In this document: positions 16,934-25,659 of the stretch, piece after piece
Numbering within the stretch: position 1 is the first letter of the stretch
Layout of the letters: each line of letters starts with the position of its first letter
Assembly (NCBI GenBank): GCA_964550025.1
Contig: CAZJYI010000010.1
Span: forward strand, 61,865-125,864
Reading direction: 5' to 3'
DNA from: CAZJYI01 sp964550025
GTDB lineage: Bacteria; Verrucomicrobiota; Kiritimatiellia; UBA8416; CAYOBW01
Length of the DNA: 64,000 nt
Notes under the pieces: model-generated
The model's database searches: none
What the model was told of the DNA's origin: nothing
The model's input: only the letters and a program-made list of their open reading frames with translations
Position numbers and translations under genes: made by a program

Positions 16934-16995
16934 GTAGCGGAAGACGCCAGGACTCCCGTCTTGCGGGGATCGGAACGCTTGGCGCGTTCCGCTAC
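16934..16995. terminator. strong hairpin between convergent genes
   Basis: GTAGCGGAAGACGCCA (16934-16949) pairs with TGGCGCGTTCCGCTAC (16980-16995), 14 of 16 positions. An alternative nested hairpin GGAACGC/GCGTTCC lies inside the right half. It separates the convergent PepSY and porin genes. There is no T-run; it may be a repeated palindromic element that also ends transcription. Confidence 0.5.
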
Positions 16996-17019
16996 AGGGA
17001 AGGGGCGGACGGGATCCAG

Positions 17020-18141
17020 TCAGTATTCCAGTGCCAGTTTGGCGCCGACGAGGTGCAGGTCTGGCTCGCCCTTCTCCTGCTCCCCGTGCAGGTAGTCCAC
17101 GGTCAATGTGGCGTAGTCGCAGATCTCGAAGGCGGCCGCTGCGCCGTACTGGCGCCGCGGGTTGCCGGGCAAGTCGTGAGCAGCTTCGTACCGCACGCCC
17201 AACTCCCACCGGTCGGCCGGCCGAACGACGAGCTCCACGTTCCAGGCCAGGGGCTTGAGCCGCCTGTCCTCGAGATGACCGGCGGGAAACGACTCCACGG
17301 CGGAAACGGTCTCGGCCTGTACATACAGGTAGTCCAGGTCCAGCGCGACCAGGAAACCCAGGCCTTGCACTTCGCTTGCGGGCGACCGGACGGGTCCATC
17401 CTCCGTGTCCTCGTCCTCACCCTCCTCCTCGAGCTCGCTCGCCTCCTCCAACAGGAACTCCCTGTGAAGGTCGCGCATTTCCACCGACTCGCCAAGCGAG
17501 CTGGACCAGGAAACGCAGGTCCGCAGCTTGTCCCATAGGGTCACCCCGACCAAGGCCGCAAGCTCGATGTCGTCGCTGCCCGGGAGCTCCGTTCTGAACC
17601 CGCCCAGCGCCACCTCCAGAGCTTCGCTTGCGTACCCCGCGATGACCGAATCCTCGTCCGTTTCACCTACCACGGCGACGAGCGGGTCCTCGATGAACAT
17701 GGAGTCGTATTCGCCGAACGGCAGCACCATCCGGCCGCCCTGCACGAACCAGGGAAACGTCTCCGTTCCGCCCAGCCGAAGCGCCGCTTCCTCCACGATC
17801 AGTCCGGCGGAGCCTTCCGTCTCGTATTTGATGCCCACCTCAGCCTGCCACCAATCGCCTTCGAGCAGGACTCCCACCTCGTCGAAAGTGAGCTCATTTG
17901 TGGATACACTGCCCTCCTTCTCGTAGACGTACTCGAGATCCGCTTCGACGCCAAACTCGATGCGGCCAAACAGACCGTCATCTTCTGTCGTGTCGGTGAC
18001 ATCCCCGGACGCTGCCGGGATCGCTTCTTCCGAGGTTCCTCCGGGTGTCTCAACAGCATCGACCGTCTTTACGAGGAACAGAACGGCCAGCCCCATTGCC
18101 GCCGATCGCCCCCATAGCGTCATGTTCGCCTTTGAACGCAT
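17020..18141 (-). CDS. LbtU-like outer-membrane porin
   Basis: A 373-residue protein with a signal peptide (GLAVLFLVKTVDA) and alternating amphipathic beta strands to a C-terminal LALEY, the usual aromatic end of a beta-barrel. PWFVQGGRMVLPFGEYDSMF and VVGETDEDSVIAGY match what I know of LbtU-family siderophore porins. An inserted loop of about 20 residues is almost all Glu and Asp (EEASELEEEGEDEDTEDG). GGGAG lies 7 bases before the ATG. The 11-bp direct-repeat box at 18232-18248 lies about 90 bases upstream in the orientation seen before the response regulator, so it is probably regulated by it. The substrate may be a metal chelate, but this is inferred. Confidence 0.8.
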   Translation of the reverse strand: MRSKANMTLWGRSAAMGLAVLFLVKTVDAVETPGGTSEEAIPAASGDVTDTTEDDGLFGRIEFGVEADLEYVYEKEGSVSTNELTFDEVGVLLEGDWWQAEVGIKYETEGSAGLIVEEAALRLGGTETFPWFVQGGRMVLPFGEYDSMFIEDPLVAVVGETDEDSVIAGYASEALEVALGGFRTELPGSDDIELAALVGVTLWDKLRTCVSWSSSLGESVEMRDLHREFLLEEASELEEEGEDEDTEDGPVRSPASEVQGLGFLVALDLDYLYVQAETVSAVESFPAGHLEDRRLKPLAWNVELVVRPADRWELGVRYEAAHDLPGNPRRQYGAAAAFEICDYATLTVDYLHGEQEKGEPDLHLVGAKLALEY

Positions 18142-18231
18142 GATAGGCTCCCGCTTTTCAGGCTGTGCATCGGCCCTTCAGCGCCTTGCTCGGACCGTGA
18201 CGCGAACCGGGATACAGGATCGCACGGGAAC

Positions 18232-18248
18232 CTTAATGTCTGCTTAAT
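18232..18248 (-). promoter_or_regulatory. 11-bp-period direct repeat box, copy 2
   Basis: Read on the minus strand it is ATTAAG-N5-ATTAAG followed by GTTC, the same layout and flank as copy 1. It sits 91 bases before the porin ATG, exactly the distance of copy 1 from its gene. Confidence 0.6.
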
Positions 18249-18334
18249 CGGTCGCGTCCGTCAGCCTGGAAGGACCGGTTGCCGCTCCTATGCTCGGCTC
18301 AGGCGGGTGTTCGTTTTCGGGGATGGGAAATGTC

Positions 18335-18439
18335 GAATACTGAACGCTGAATGCCCAATGTCGAAGTGAGAGGGGAAGAGCGCGCGCGGCGACAGGCCTC
18401 GCACTTCAGCATTCATCATTCAGTGTTCATCATTCTGCG
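18335..18439. repeat. two opposed heptamer-period repeat arrays
   Basis: Units GAATACT, GAACGCT, GAATGCC, CAATGTC, GAAGTGA (18335-18369) and, in inverse orientation, TTCAGCA, TTCATCA, TTCAGTG, TTCATCA, TTCTGCG (18405-18439). The arrays are roughly complementary and could fold back. They lie in a 549-base intergenic stretch (18141-18690) in which I see no gene. Confidence 0.75.
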
Positions 18440-18541
18440 GTTTCTCCCTCCCCCGCCACCAGCGTCGTAACCATGCACCGGCCAGGTCTGGGCCGTAGGA
18501 CGGGTCTGCAATTCGTCTTTTCCAGGAGTGTTCCGAGTCAA

Positions 18542-18584
18542 GAGACCCGGTCAGCGCCTTCAAGGCCAAACCCGACCGGGTCTC
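18542..18584. terminator. perfect 11-bp hairpin downstream of secreted repeat protein gene
   Basis: GAGACCCGGTC (18542-18552) and GACCGGGTCTC (18574-18584) pair perfectly with a 21-base loop. It lies about 105 bases past the stop of the minus-strand gene ending at 18690. No T-run is present, so terminator is the likely but unproven reading. Confidence 0.4.
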
Positions 18585-18689
18585 GCGGCAATGAGCTGTT
18601 CCACGCTCGCGGACGACGCAGGGGGCCTGCCCGTAGGACAATGGGGGGGAGGCCCGACAGGCCGCCCCGCGCCGCCGCGAAACCGGTTG

Positions 18690-21029
18690 TCAGAAGGTCG
18701 CGTTCGTTATCCGGAAGTAACCCTTCGGATTCGCCGCCATGATCGCGGCAATGTCGTAAGTTGCACGAGTTCCGTCACCATCCACGTATCCAACCGCGGT
18801 CCAGCTTGCTTCGGCCCCCAGGCTCTCCCGGAACTCGACCCGGTAGCGGTGTCCGCCGACCGTCTGCCAGGACAAAGTGCTATCGCCCGGTCTTCCCCCG
18901 CCGAAGTCGACCACAAGAGGCTGCAGCGTCTCGAACTCGCCCGACGACAGCGTCTGGTTGCCGCTCTCCTCGATCGCCAACACCTCCCACTCGTACTCCG
19001 TGCCCGGCTCCAGCACCCCGCGCGGGATCAGCAGCTCGGTCACGTTGGAAGACACGTACGCCTGGAAGCCGATCTTGCCGATCATGTGCTCGTGCGGTTC
19101 CTCCGTTGTTTCGACGATGAGCTGGTAGGCGATGATGTTCACCGGGCCGCCGTCGATGTTCTCGGTCACGGGCTCCCAGCTCATCACCGCGTAGTCGGCC
19201 GGCACGCTGGCCTCCTCGGCCGGCGTGAGAAGCTCCGCTCCGGCCGGGATGACGTGCGTCAGCAACGCCGTGCCGGCGGTCGGACCGCCGTTGTCGCCGT
19301 TCTGCATCGACGTGCCGGCGATGGTGTAGTCGCCCGCGGGCAGCTTCGCCAGCATGTTCGATATCGGCACCTCCGCGTTTTCCGGCTCGACCGTCTCGAA
19401 GAACAGCTCGGTCAGACCCAGCTCGCCCAGTTCGCCGAGCGCACGGAACGTGAGCACGGTCACCGCGCCGGGTCCGCTGACCGCCAGGTCCCGCCAGCCT
19501 TCGCCGTCCACGAAGCCCTGGAAGCCCGTGTCTTCGTCCGTGGCGTTGTGCTCGACGATCAGCTTGCCCGTCTTCAGGTTGGGCGGGTCCTCGGGGTCGC
19601 TCCACCCGGGCTCTTCAACCCCGCCCGGCCGCGTCGTGAAGATGCTCGAGGACAACGTCTGGTTGCCGCCCTCCTCGATCGCCAGCACTTCCCATTCGTA
19701 GTCCGTGTCGGCCTCGAGGAAGCCGGGCGGCAACGTGACGCTGATCACGTCCGCCGGCAGATAGGCGCTCAGCCCCATCTTGCCGATCATGTGCCGGTGC
19801 GGCGGCGCCACCTTCTCGATGATGAGCTGGTAGCTGACGATCTCGACGTCCTCGCCCTCCAGGTCCTCGGTCACGGGCAGCCAGCTCACGACCACCTCGC
19901 CCGTCGGGCTGACCACTTCCTCTTCCGCCGGCGTCAGCAGCTCGGGCCCCTCCGGGATCGCGTGCGTCAGCAGTGCGATGCCGGCGGTGTCGCCCTCGCT
20001 TTCCCCGTTCTCCATCGTTGCCCCGGCGACCAGGTAGCCGCCCTCCGGCAGCTTCTCCATCATGTTGGAGATCGGCTCCTCCACGTTCTCCGGCTCCACC
20101 GTCTCGAAGAACAGCTCGGTCAGGCCGAGGTTGGCCAGTTTGCCGTGCGCTTCGAACGTCAGGTTTGTCTCGCCCTCCGGTCCGGTCACGGTCACCTGCC
20201 GCCAGCCTTCACTGTCCAGGAAGCCCTGGAATCCGGTGTCCTCGTCCGTGGCGTTGTGCTCGACGATCAGCTTGCCCGTCTTCAGCTCTATGCCGTACCT
20301 GGCCAGGTCAAGCCCGTCTTCTCCATCCTCGCTCTCCTCGCGCACCATGCCGACGCCTTCGACGTAGTACTTGTTCTCGACCGCCCCGGGTTCGAGTGGC
20401 GTCCATTCGATCGTTTTCAGCACGTTGCTGTACACCGTTCCGTCACCCAGCGTGACCGTGGCGTCGAGCGCGACAACCTCCGCCATGTCCTCGGCTTCGC
20501 CCGCGTAGTACTCCTGGCGATAGTCGTCACCGATCTGTGGGTCCGCCAGCATAATGTGCCCGGGCAGGGCCCCGTCGACACCGGCCTCCCACGAGCCCGC
20601 CATGCTGACGACCTCCCCGTCCTCGATCTCGTACGACTCCTCGCCGAAATACCAGACGTTGCCGTTGGTGTCCTGCGCGTACCAGTCGTAGGTCTCTTCG
20701 GTGAGCTGCCCATCGAGGTAGGCGCGGTCCACAACCACGCGACACGTGACCCCGGTCACGACGCGCGTCTCCTCGGAGGCGGTCACGACGATCCGTTCGA
20801 ACCCGTCTTCTGTCTCCCCTTCATATACCCATACCTGTCCCGGTTCCATGGGCCAGTAGGCGTGGTCGATCATGCCCGTCGTTCCCTGGAAATCCGCCGC
20901 GTTAAAGATCGGAACAGGCGGCGGGGGATCGTTCGGTCCCGCTGGGAGGATTCCCGTTGTCGTCAAAATGCCGCTCAGTGCGGCCAGGACGCCGTACGTC
21001 CATGCGTGTTTCCCCGTGTGCCTTCTCAT
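18690..21029 (-). CDS. secreted protein with duplicated 236-residue module
   Basis: A 779-residue exported protein. The N-terminal signal (HAWTYGVLAALSGILTTTG) is followed by a domain at about 55-260 with YWPMEPGQVWVYEGETEDG. Then come two copies of a module starting LKTGKLIVEHNATDEDTGFQ, 236 codons (708 bp) apart. Each copy contains a fibronectin-III-like strand set (YEWEVLAIEE, GNQTLSS). The C-terminus (GGHRYRVEFRESL, GYFRITNATF) resembles the tails of secreted PVC proteins. GAGGAG precedes the ATG at 21029. The protein is strongly acidic. Conserved His pairs (HRHMIGKMG, HEHMIGKIG) in both modules could bind metal. Upstream lies a direct-repeat box, so it may belong to the response regulator regulon. 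Confidence 0.75.
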   Translation of the reverse strand: MRRHTGKHAWTYGVLAALSGILTTTGILPAGPNDPPPPVPIFNAADFQGTTGMIDHAYWPMEPGQVWVYEGETEDGFERIVVTASEETRVVTGVTCRVVVDRAYLDGQLTEETYDWYAQDTNGNVWYFGEESYEIEDGEVVSMAGSWEAGVDGALPGHIMLADPQIGDDYRQEYYAGEAEDMAEVVALDATVTLGDGTVYSNVLKTIEWTPLEPGAVENKYYVEGVGMVREESEDGEDGLDLARYGIELKTGKLIVEHNATDEDTGFQGFLDSEGWRQVTVTGPEGETNLTFEAHGKLANLGLTELFFETVEPENVEEPISNMMEKLPEGGYLVAGATMENGESEGDTAGIALLTHAIPEGPELLTPAEEEVVSPTGEVVVSWLPVTEDLEGEDVEIVSYQLIIEKVAPPHRHMIGKMGLSAYLPADVISVTLPPGFLEADTDYEWEVLAIEEGGNQTLSSSIFTTRPGGVEEPGWSDPEDPPNLKTGKLIVEHNATDEDTGFQGFVDGEGWRDLAVSGPGAVTVLTFRALGELGELGLTELFFETVEPENAEVPISNMLAKLPAGDYTIAGTSMQNGDNGGPTAGTALLTHVIPAGAELLTPAEEASVPADYAVMSWEPVTENIDGGPVNIIAYQLIVETTEEPHEHMIGKIGFQAYVSSNVTELLIPRGVLEPGTEYEWEVLAIEESGNQTLSSGEFETLQPLVVDFGGGRPGDSTLSWQTVGGHRYRVEFRESLGAEASWTAVGYVDGDGTRATYDIAAIMAANPKGYFRITNATF

Positions 21030-21110
21030 CGTAGTCTCCTCTCGTGCTCGCGTTCGGGAGTTGTCGACGGTCACCGTTTACGGGCGCGGATGGCATCGTC
21101 GTTGCGCGGC

Positions 21111-21139
21111 GCTTCCCGGGCGAGAATCGCCCGGGAAGC
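21111..21139. promoter_or_regulatory. perfect 13-bp hairpin in 5' leader
   Basis: GCTTCCCGGGCGA and TCGCCCGGGAAGC form a perfect stem with a GAA triloop, 82 bases upstream of the ATG at 21029. In the transcript of the duplicated secreted protein it would be a very stable leader structure (attenuator, stabiliser or RNA-binding site). It could also be a repeated palindrome. Confidence 0.55.
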
Positions 21140-21296
21140 CCGCGTTGCTCGGAATAGGCTTTTTCGTTTCGGCCGCTCACGCGGCCAGTCTCTTCTCTGC
21201 ACGGAATTCCGGTGCGCCGCCACCGGTTCCACCGTGCCTGCACCTCCTTTCATATGTGCTTCTCCGTTCATTCGAGTCGAAGGATGCGTCTCAATA

Positions 21297-21313
21297 CTTA
21301 ATTCCGGATTAAC
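21297..21313 (-). promoter_or_regulatory. 11-bp-period direct repeat box, copy 4
   Basis: On the minus strand GTTAAT-N5-ATTAAG, period 11 bp, facing the secreted duplicated protein gene (ATG at 21029). It is the most divergent copy; the G after the second half-site is replaced by T. Confidence 0.45.
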
Positions 21314-21343
21314 GAGGCGGAGAATAGGACGACAAAATCACAA

Positions 21344-21360
21344 CTTAATAGTGGCTTAAG
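21344..21360 (+). promoter_or_regulatory. 11-bp-period direct repeat box, copy 3
   Basis: CTTAAT-N5-CTTAAG followed by GTTA, period 11 bp, facing the flavin-reductase-like gene (ATG at 21485). It lies 31 bp from copy 4 in the divergent intergenic region. Confidence 0.55.
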
Positions 21361-21484
21361 GTTAGCGCTCCACGGCATCGTGGTGACGAACGCGAGGCGG
21401 GGGCATTGATTCCTGACCGGAGGATTGGTAGGGTGTGCTCGTTGCCCATGAGAAACCGTTTCGATCCAGGAGAAGGAGACCGTC

Positions 21485-22009
21485 ATGACGCGCGCCGCCA
21501 TTGCCGTCGATCAACTGTCTGTGAGAGCCCATGACCTGTGGGGCAACCAGTGGTTGCTGTTGACCGCGGGGGATTTCGGCGAGGGCCGGTACAACACCAT
21601 GACGGTGGGCTGGGGGAGCCTCGGTACGATGTGGGGGCTGCCGTTTGCGCAGGTCGTGGTGCGTCCGAGCCGTCACACCCGCATGTTCATGGAGCAGTAC
21701 AACACGTTCACCCTGTGTGCGTTCCCGGATACGTGCCGCAAGGCCCTCCAGCTCTTGGGGGCCAAATCCGGCCGTGACGGAGACAAGATTGCCGAGTCCG
21801 GATTGACGCCGATAGCCTCATCCACGGTCGCCGCGCCCGGCTTCGATGAAGCAGAGCTCATTATCGAGTGCCGGAAGATATACTGGCAGGACATGGATGC
21901 AGCCAACTTCCTCGATCCCACCATCAATCGCAATTACCCCGAAAAGGACTACCACCGCATCTACTACGGCGAAATCGTCGCCGCCGCCGGCACGGGGCGC
22001 TACGCGTAA
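21485..22009 (+). CDS. flavin reductase-like FMN-binding protein
   Basis: A 174-residue cytoplasmic protein resembling the flavin-reductase-like FMN-binding barrel. NTMTVGWGSLGTMW and VVVRPSRHTRMFMEQYNTFT are the usual flavin-contacting segments of this group. Near the C-terminus YHRIYYGEIVAA completes the barrel. AAGGAG lies 7 bases before the ATG. It precedes the AAA+ regulator by 43 bases on the same strand and has a direct-repeat box upstream. The reaction is probably NAD(P)H-dependent flavin reduction or another FMN-dependent reduction; the substrate is not evident. Confidence 0.8.
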   Translation: MTRAAIAVDQLSVRAHDLWGNQWLLLTAGDFGEGRYNTMTVGWGSLGTMWGLPFAQVVVRPSRHTRMFMEQYNTFTLCAFPDTCRKALQLLGAKSGRDGDKIAESGLTPIASSTVAAPGFDEAELIIECRKIYWQDMDAANFLDPTINRNYPEKDYHRIYYGEIVAAAGTGRYA

Positions 22010-22052
22010 TCGGTTTCTGTCTTTCTTTTCCATTGTTGTGCAGGTGCAGACC

Positions 22053-24458
22053 ATGGACCCAGTAAGCCGGCCACTCTACGAGATCCTGAAGGTCGTGCGA
22101 GAGGAAGGCGCGGAGCTCGGTCCCCGCGAAGGCGACGAGACCGAGTCGCGGGGGTGGTACGCCCGCTTCGAGGATGCCGAAGAACGGCAGGACATCCGCG
22201 CCCTGCGCCAGTTGGCCGAGGAAGCCAATGCGTTACCGGACAGCCCGCGGCGACTCCTGCGTGTTGCCTGCTGCCTGCGCGGCATCAAGGCCTTCGAGGA
22301 CGCGCTGGCCGTCTTCAAGCGCGTCACCGCTGTCCAGAAACGGAACTGCTATGCGTGGGCTCAGCGCGCATTGATGCTGGAACGATTGGGGCGTGTCGAT
22401 GAGGCGGCCGACCTCCTGGGGAAGAAGCGGCGCGAGTTTCCCGACGATGAAGAGCTGGAGGGCATCCACGGGCGAGTGCTCAAGACGCAGTGGCTGTCGC
22501 AATGGCAGAACGAAGGTACTCTGGCAGCCAGGCGGCAGGCGGCCTTCGAAGCGCGCTCCCTGCTGCTCGACTCCCAGGAGGCCTACGAGCGCATATACGA
22601 CAAGACCAACGGACAGTCCTACTACAACGGGGTAAACGCCATGGCGCTGGCGGCGCTGGCGGCCGATCTCCTGCAAGGCTGTGACCGTGTGGCAGACACC
22701 GCCGCCGTCCTTTCTGGAAAACTGCTTCTCGTCGAGAAAGCTGCCCGGGGCGCAGAAGATTCACCGGCAGAGGCCTTCTGGGCGCGAGCCACATTGGGGG
22801 ATATCGCCGTCTTGAGAGGCGACGCGCCTGCCGCCGAAGCGCTCTACCGTGACGCCGTCGGCGCCTGTTCGCCGACCGCGTCCGAGTTGGACTCCGTCCG
22901 ACAGCAGCTCGAGATCTACTGCGACCTTGGGTTCAAAACGGTTGCTGCTGAAGCAGGCATCGGCGTCCTTGCCGCCGCCATCGAGGCCCTGCCCGATCCG
23001 AAACCCGAGGGCTTTGAAGAGATCGTCACGCGCAATCCGCGTGTCTGTGCCTCGTTGCGGGAGGTCGCCCAGGTGAGCGCCACCACGCACAGTGTGCTCA
23101 TTACCGGGGAGACCGGCACGGGCAAAGAGCTTCTCGCCAGAGCCATTCATGACATGAGTCCACGGCGGGACCGGAAGTATGCCGTCGTCAACTGCGCGGC
23201 CATCCCGCACGCGCTGTTGGCGTCTGAACTGTTCGGACACGTGAAAGGCGCGTTTGCCGATGCATCGCGAGACCGCAAGGGCCGCCTGGCCGAGGTGGAC
23301 GGCGGAACGATCTTCCTGGATGAGATCGGGGATATGCCCAAAGAGGACCAGACAAGCCTGTTGCGCTTTCTTGAAACGGGCGAAATCCAGCGCGTCGGTG
23401 CCGATGGGATGACGCACCTGAATGTGAGGGTTGTGGCAGCTACCAACAGACCCGAAGGTCTGCGTGCCGATCTCAGGGCGCGATTGGGCAGCTTTTGTGT
23501 GGAGCTGCCGCCGCTGCGAGAGCGGCGCGACGACATCCCCCTGCTCGTAGCCCACTTCCTACCCGGATTGATGGCGGAAATGGGTCGTGTCCTGGAGGGG
23601 GTTTCTCGTCCCGCCATGCTGCGCCTGATGTCGCACGACTGGCAGTCGGGGAACATCCGCGAGCTTCGAAACGCACTCGGCGAGGCCCTTGTTGGTGCAA
23701 GGGGGCGGTGGATTACGCCGTTCTGCCTCGCGGAAAATATCGCCGATACTCCCCTTCGGCCCGGCGTCCGCGCCGCTCGCGTCACGGCACCGATGGGCAG
23801 CGTGCAACGCCTCCGGGCCATCGCAACGCGCATGCTGCGCGACGGGAAGAACGACGACCGGTGGCAGGGCGTTGAGAACCTGCGTTGTTTCGGCGAGATC
23901 GTGGGGAAGTGCCTCGGGGACGAGGCGTCCCGGGATCGACTGCCGTTCGAGGAGTGGAGCACGTTCCTGTTTCGTGTCCTGGAGGAGGGCATCGGCGAGC
24001 TGCACGCGTTCCCGCCGGAAGGGGATGGGGATGCGTATCACGGCGATGGTCTGCTGCTGGAGGCCTGGCAACCGGAAGACGCGCCGGGACCGGCATCGCG
24101 AACGTGGTCACCGGCAGTCCGGGTAGTCGCAACGGCGTTCCACCTTGAGCCGCGGCAGCTCATGTCCGCAATCCGCACAAGCCGTGCGCTGTGGTTGAAG
24201 CAGAACCAGGAGAGCAAGGACCGCGCGCGCGTACTCCGGGTCGTCAACATTCTGCGCCGGCTGGGTCTTCACGAGATGCCGCACTACGTTCCGTGGCTTG
24301 CCTGGCTGTGCGGCTACGGTTCCGTCGAGCAGCTTGAACCGGGTTCAGACGTCCCCCCGGGCGGCGGCCACAATGGCATCCGCAAGCTGCTGGATGGCCA
24401 TGGCATTGCGACCTCGGGCCATCCCGATCGTCCCCGCGTGACTCGAACCCCGTGGTAG
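22053..24458 (+). CDS. AAA+ regulator with TPR / TRAFs-binding-like N-terminus, GAFTGA absent
   Basis: An 801-residue cytoplasmic protein. The first ~310 residues are TPR-like helices, including DSQEAYERIYD and YYNGVNAMALAALAADLLQG, which resemble the MAP3K TRAFs-binding domain (DUF4071). The AAA+ domain (about 322-570) is of the NtrC type, with Walker A GETGTGKE (352) and Walker B GGTIFLDEIGD (about 416-426). The sigma-54-contacting GAFTGA loop reads GAFADA (about 399), and no DNA-binding Fis helix is clear. It therefore probably does not activate sigma-54 polymerase in the normal way. The C-terminal 230 residues are unrecognised. The ATG at 22053 has only a weak purine stretch upstream. It likely forms an operon with the flavin-reductase-like gene. 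Confidence 0.8.
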   Translation: MDPVSRPLYEILKVVREEGAELGPREGDETESRGWYARFEDAEERQDIRALRQLAEEANALPDSPRRLLRVACCLRGIKAFEDALAVFKRVTAVQKRNCYAWAQRALMLERLGRVDEAADLLGKKRREFPDDEELEGIHGRVLKTQWLSQWQNEGTLAARRQAAFEARSLLLDSQEAYERIYDKTNGQSYYNGVNAMALAALAADLLQGCDRVADTAAVLSGKLLLVEKAARGAEDSPAEAFWARATLGDIAVLRGDAPAAEALYRDAVGACSPTASELDSVRQQLEIYCDLGFKTVAAEAGIGVLAAAIEALPDPKPEGFEEIVTRNPRVCASLREVAQVSATTHSVLITGETGTGKELLARAIHDMSPRRDRKYAVVNCAAIPHALLASELFGHVKGAFADASRDRKGRLAEVDGGTIFLDEIGDMPKEDQTSLLRFLETGEIQRVGADGMTHLNVRVVAATNRPEGLRADLRARLGSFCVELPPLRERRDDIPLLVAHFLPGLMAEMGRVLEGVSRPAMLRLMSHDWQSGNIRELRNALGEALVGARGRWITPFCLAENIADTPLRPGVRAARVTAPMGSVQRLRAIATRMLRDGKNDDRWQGVENLRCFGEIVGKCLGDEASRDRLPFEEWSTFLFRVLEEGIGELHAFPPEGDGDAYHGDGLLLEAWQPEDAPGPASRTWSPAVRVVATAFHLEPRQLMSAIRTSRALWLKQNQESKDRARVLRVVNILRRLGLHEMPHYVPWLAWLCGYGSVEQLEPGSDVPPGGGHNGIRKLLDGHGIATSGHPDRPRVTRTPW

Positions 24459-24714
24459 GAGCGGGTCCGCGCCTCGGTGAGAGTACACTTGCGCGTGCCG
24501 CCGAGCACACCACACCTCGGGAGTGGGTTGCCGTGCAGAAAAAGATCCGCTCCTGGAGAGCGGTATCTGCATGTCTTCAACTCGCGGTATACCAATAGGT
24601 TGCACCGTTCTTCCTCGGTTGTCGGTTCGATCCCCCTCGCGGGTGTGCTGACACGGTCCCTGCATACCGTCTACCCAACAACACAAAGACCGCGAAAGCG
24701 GGGGGGTAAGAGGC

Positions 24715-25554
24715 ATGCAGAACACGGGGCAACACACACGGAATCGGACGGGGCAGGACCACGGGTGGACACAGACGAACAGGGGCGGGAAGGGAGCGCC
24801 CGCGGGTGGGGAAGATCGCGGCGGGGATGGCAAGCCTCAGGCGGCAGAAGAGAGGGGTCTGCGCGTCACTGACACAGACCAGATTGTGCAGATGGCGGAA
24901 ATCGGGATGCTGACGCGGGGCGTTGCGCATGATTTCGCGAACCTGTTGACATCCATCAACGGGTATCTCTCTTTCGCAAGGGAGTCGCTGATCGACGGCA
25001 AGACTCTCGAGCAGGACCTCGAGTCGTGCGTGGATGTCGTTCGCGACATGATCACGTACAACCGCGAGCTCCAGTCGCTCTGCCGTTCAGAGGAGATTGC
25101 AGCCACGGACTGTCTTCCCGGGAGAGTTACGCAACGCATGTTGCCGCAACTCAAGATGATTGCCGGCCGGCGCGTATCGCTGTGCGTGGTCGTGACTGAC
25201 ACGGCAACGGCGGTCGACCTGACGGAGACCCAGATGAAGCGCATTCTGCTGAACCTGGTTACCAACGCGCGCGATGCACTGCTGTCGACCGTGCCGGCCG
25301 AGGTGAGCGTTGATATCTCAGCGCTCGGCGGCGCGCAGAGGCAGGTGCGTATTAGAGTCTCGGATACCGGTTCCGGAATCGATCAAGACCGTCTGAATCG
25401 TATCTTTGACGCGGGTTACACGACGAAGAAGAACGGGACGGGATGGGGGCTCCACTACGTAAAATCGACCGTGGAAAAAGCCGGAGGCATCATCGAGGTG
25501 CAGAGTCGGCCGGGGCAGGGCACGACCTTCACGATCTCGCTGCCGGCAAGATAG
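24715..25554 (+). CDS. soluble histidine kinase
   Basis: A 279-residue kinase with no membrane segment. The first ~50 residues are low-complexity and polar. The phosphoacceptor His72 lies in GVAHDFANLL. The ATP-binding domain shows LLNLVTNARDALL, DTGSGIDQD and NGTGWGLHYV. No PAS or receiver domain is present, so it must receive its signal through the short N-terminal part or a partner. The ribosome binding site is poor and the start may be internal, for example at the Met near residue 60. A rho-independent-like terminator follows. No response regulator is adjacent. Confidence 0.85.
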   Translation: MQNTGQHTRNRTGQDHGWTQTNRGGKGAPAGGEDRGGDGKPQAAEERGLRVTDTDQIVQMAEIGMLTRGVAHDFANLLTSINGYLSFARESLIDGKTLEQDLESCVDVVRDMITYNRELQSLCRSEEIAATDCLPGRVTQRMLPQLKMIAGRRVSLCVVVTDTATAVDLTETQMKRILLNLVTNARDALLSTVPAEVSVDISALGGAQRQVRIRVSDTGSGIDQDRLNRIFDAGYTTKKNGTGWGLHYVKSTVEKAGGIIEVQSRPGQGTTFTISLPAR

Positions 25555-25580
25555 CATGCGGGGTGTGGGCGCCCTGTAGA

Positions 25581-25636
25581 AGGACGGTATTTCCGCCGCC
25601 GCCTTCAGGCGAAGGTGGCAGTACCGTCCTCTTTTC
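25581..25636 (+). terminator. rho-independent-like terminator
   Basis: AGGACGGTA (25581-25589) pairs perfectly with TACCGTCCT (25622-25630), with further pairing inside (CGCC/GGCG) and CTTTTC directly after. It lies 26 bases past the histidine kinase stop and also separates it from the convergent RyR gene. Confidence 0.75.
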
Positions 25637-25659
25637 GCGTCTGCGCGCGGCATCCCTCT

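Noticed and set aside
18528..21359. 943-codon plus-strand open frame
   Set aside because: It is a complement of the duplicated secreted protein gene, Arg/Gly/His-rich, with no domain or ribosome binding site.
24430..24650. tRNA or tRNA fragments suggested by GGTTCGAGTC (minus) and GGTTCGATCC (plus)
   Set aside because: The flanks do not form a five-pair T stem, and no acceptor, D or anticodon arms can be found at the right distances.
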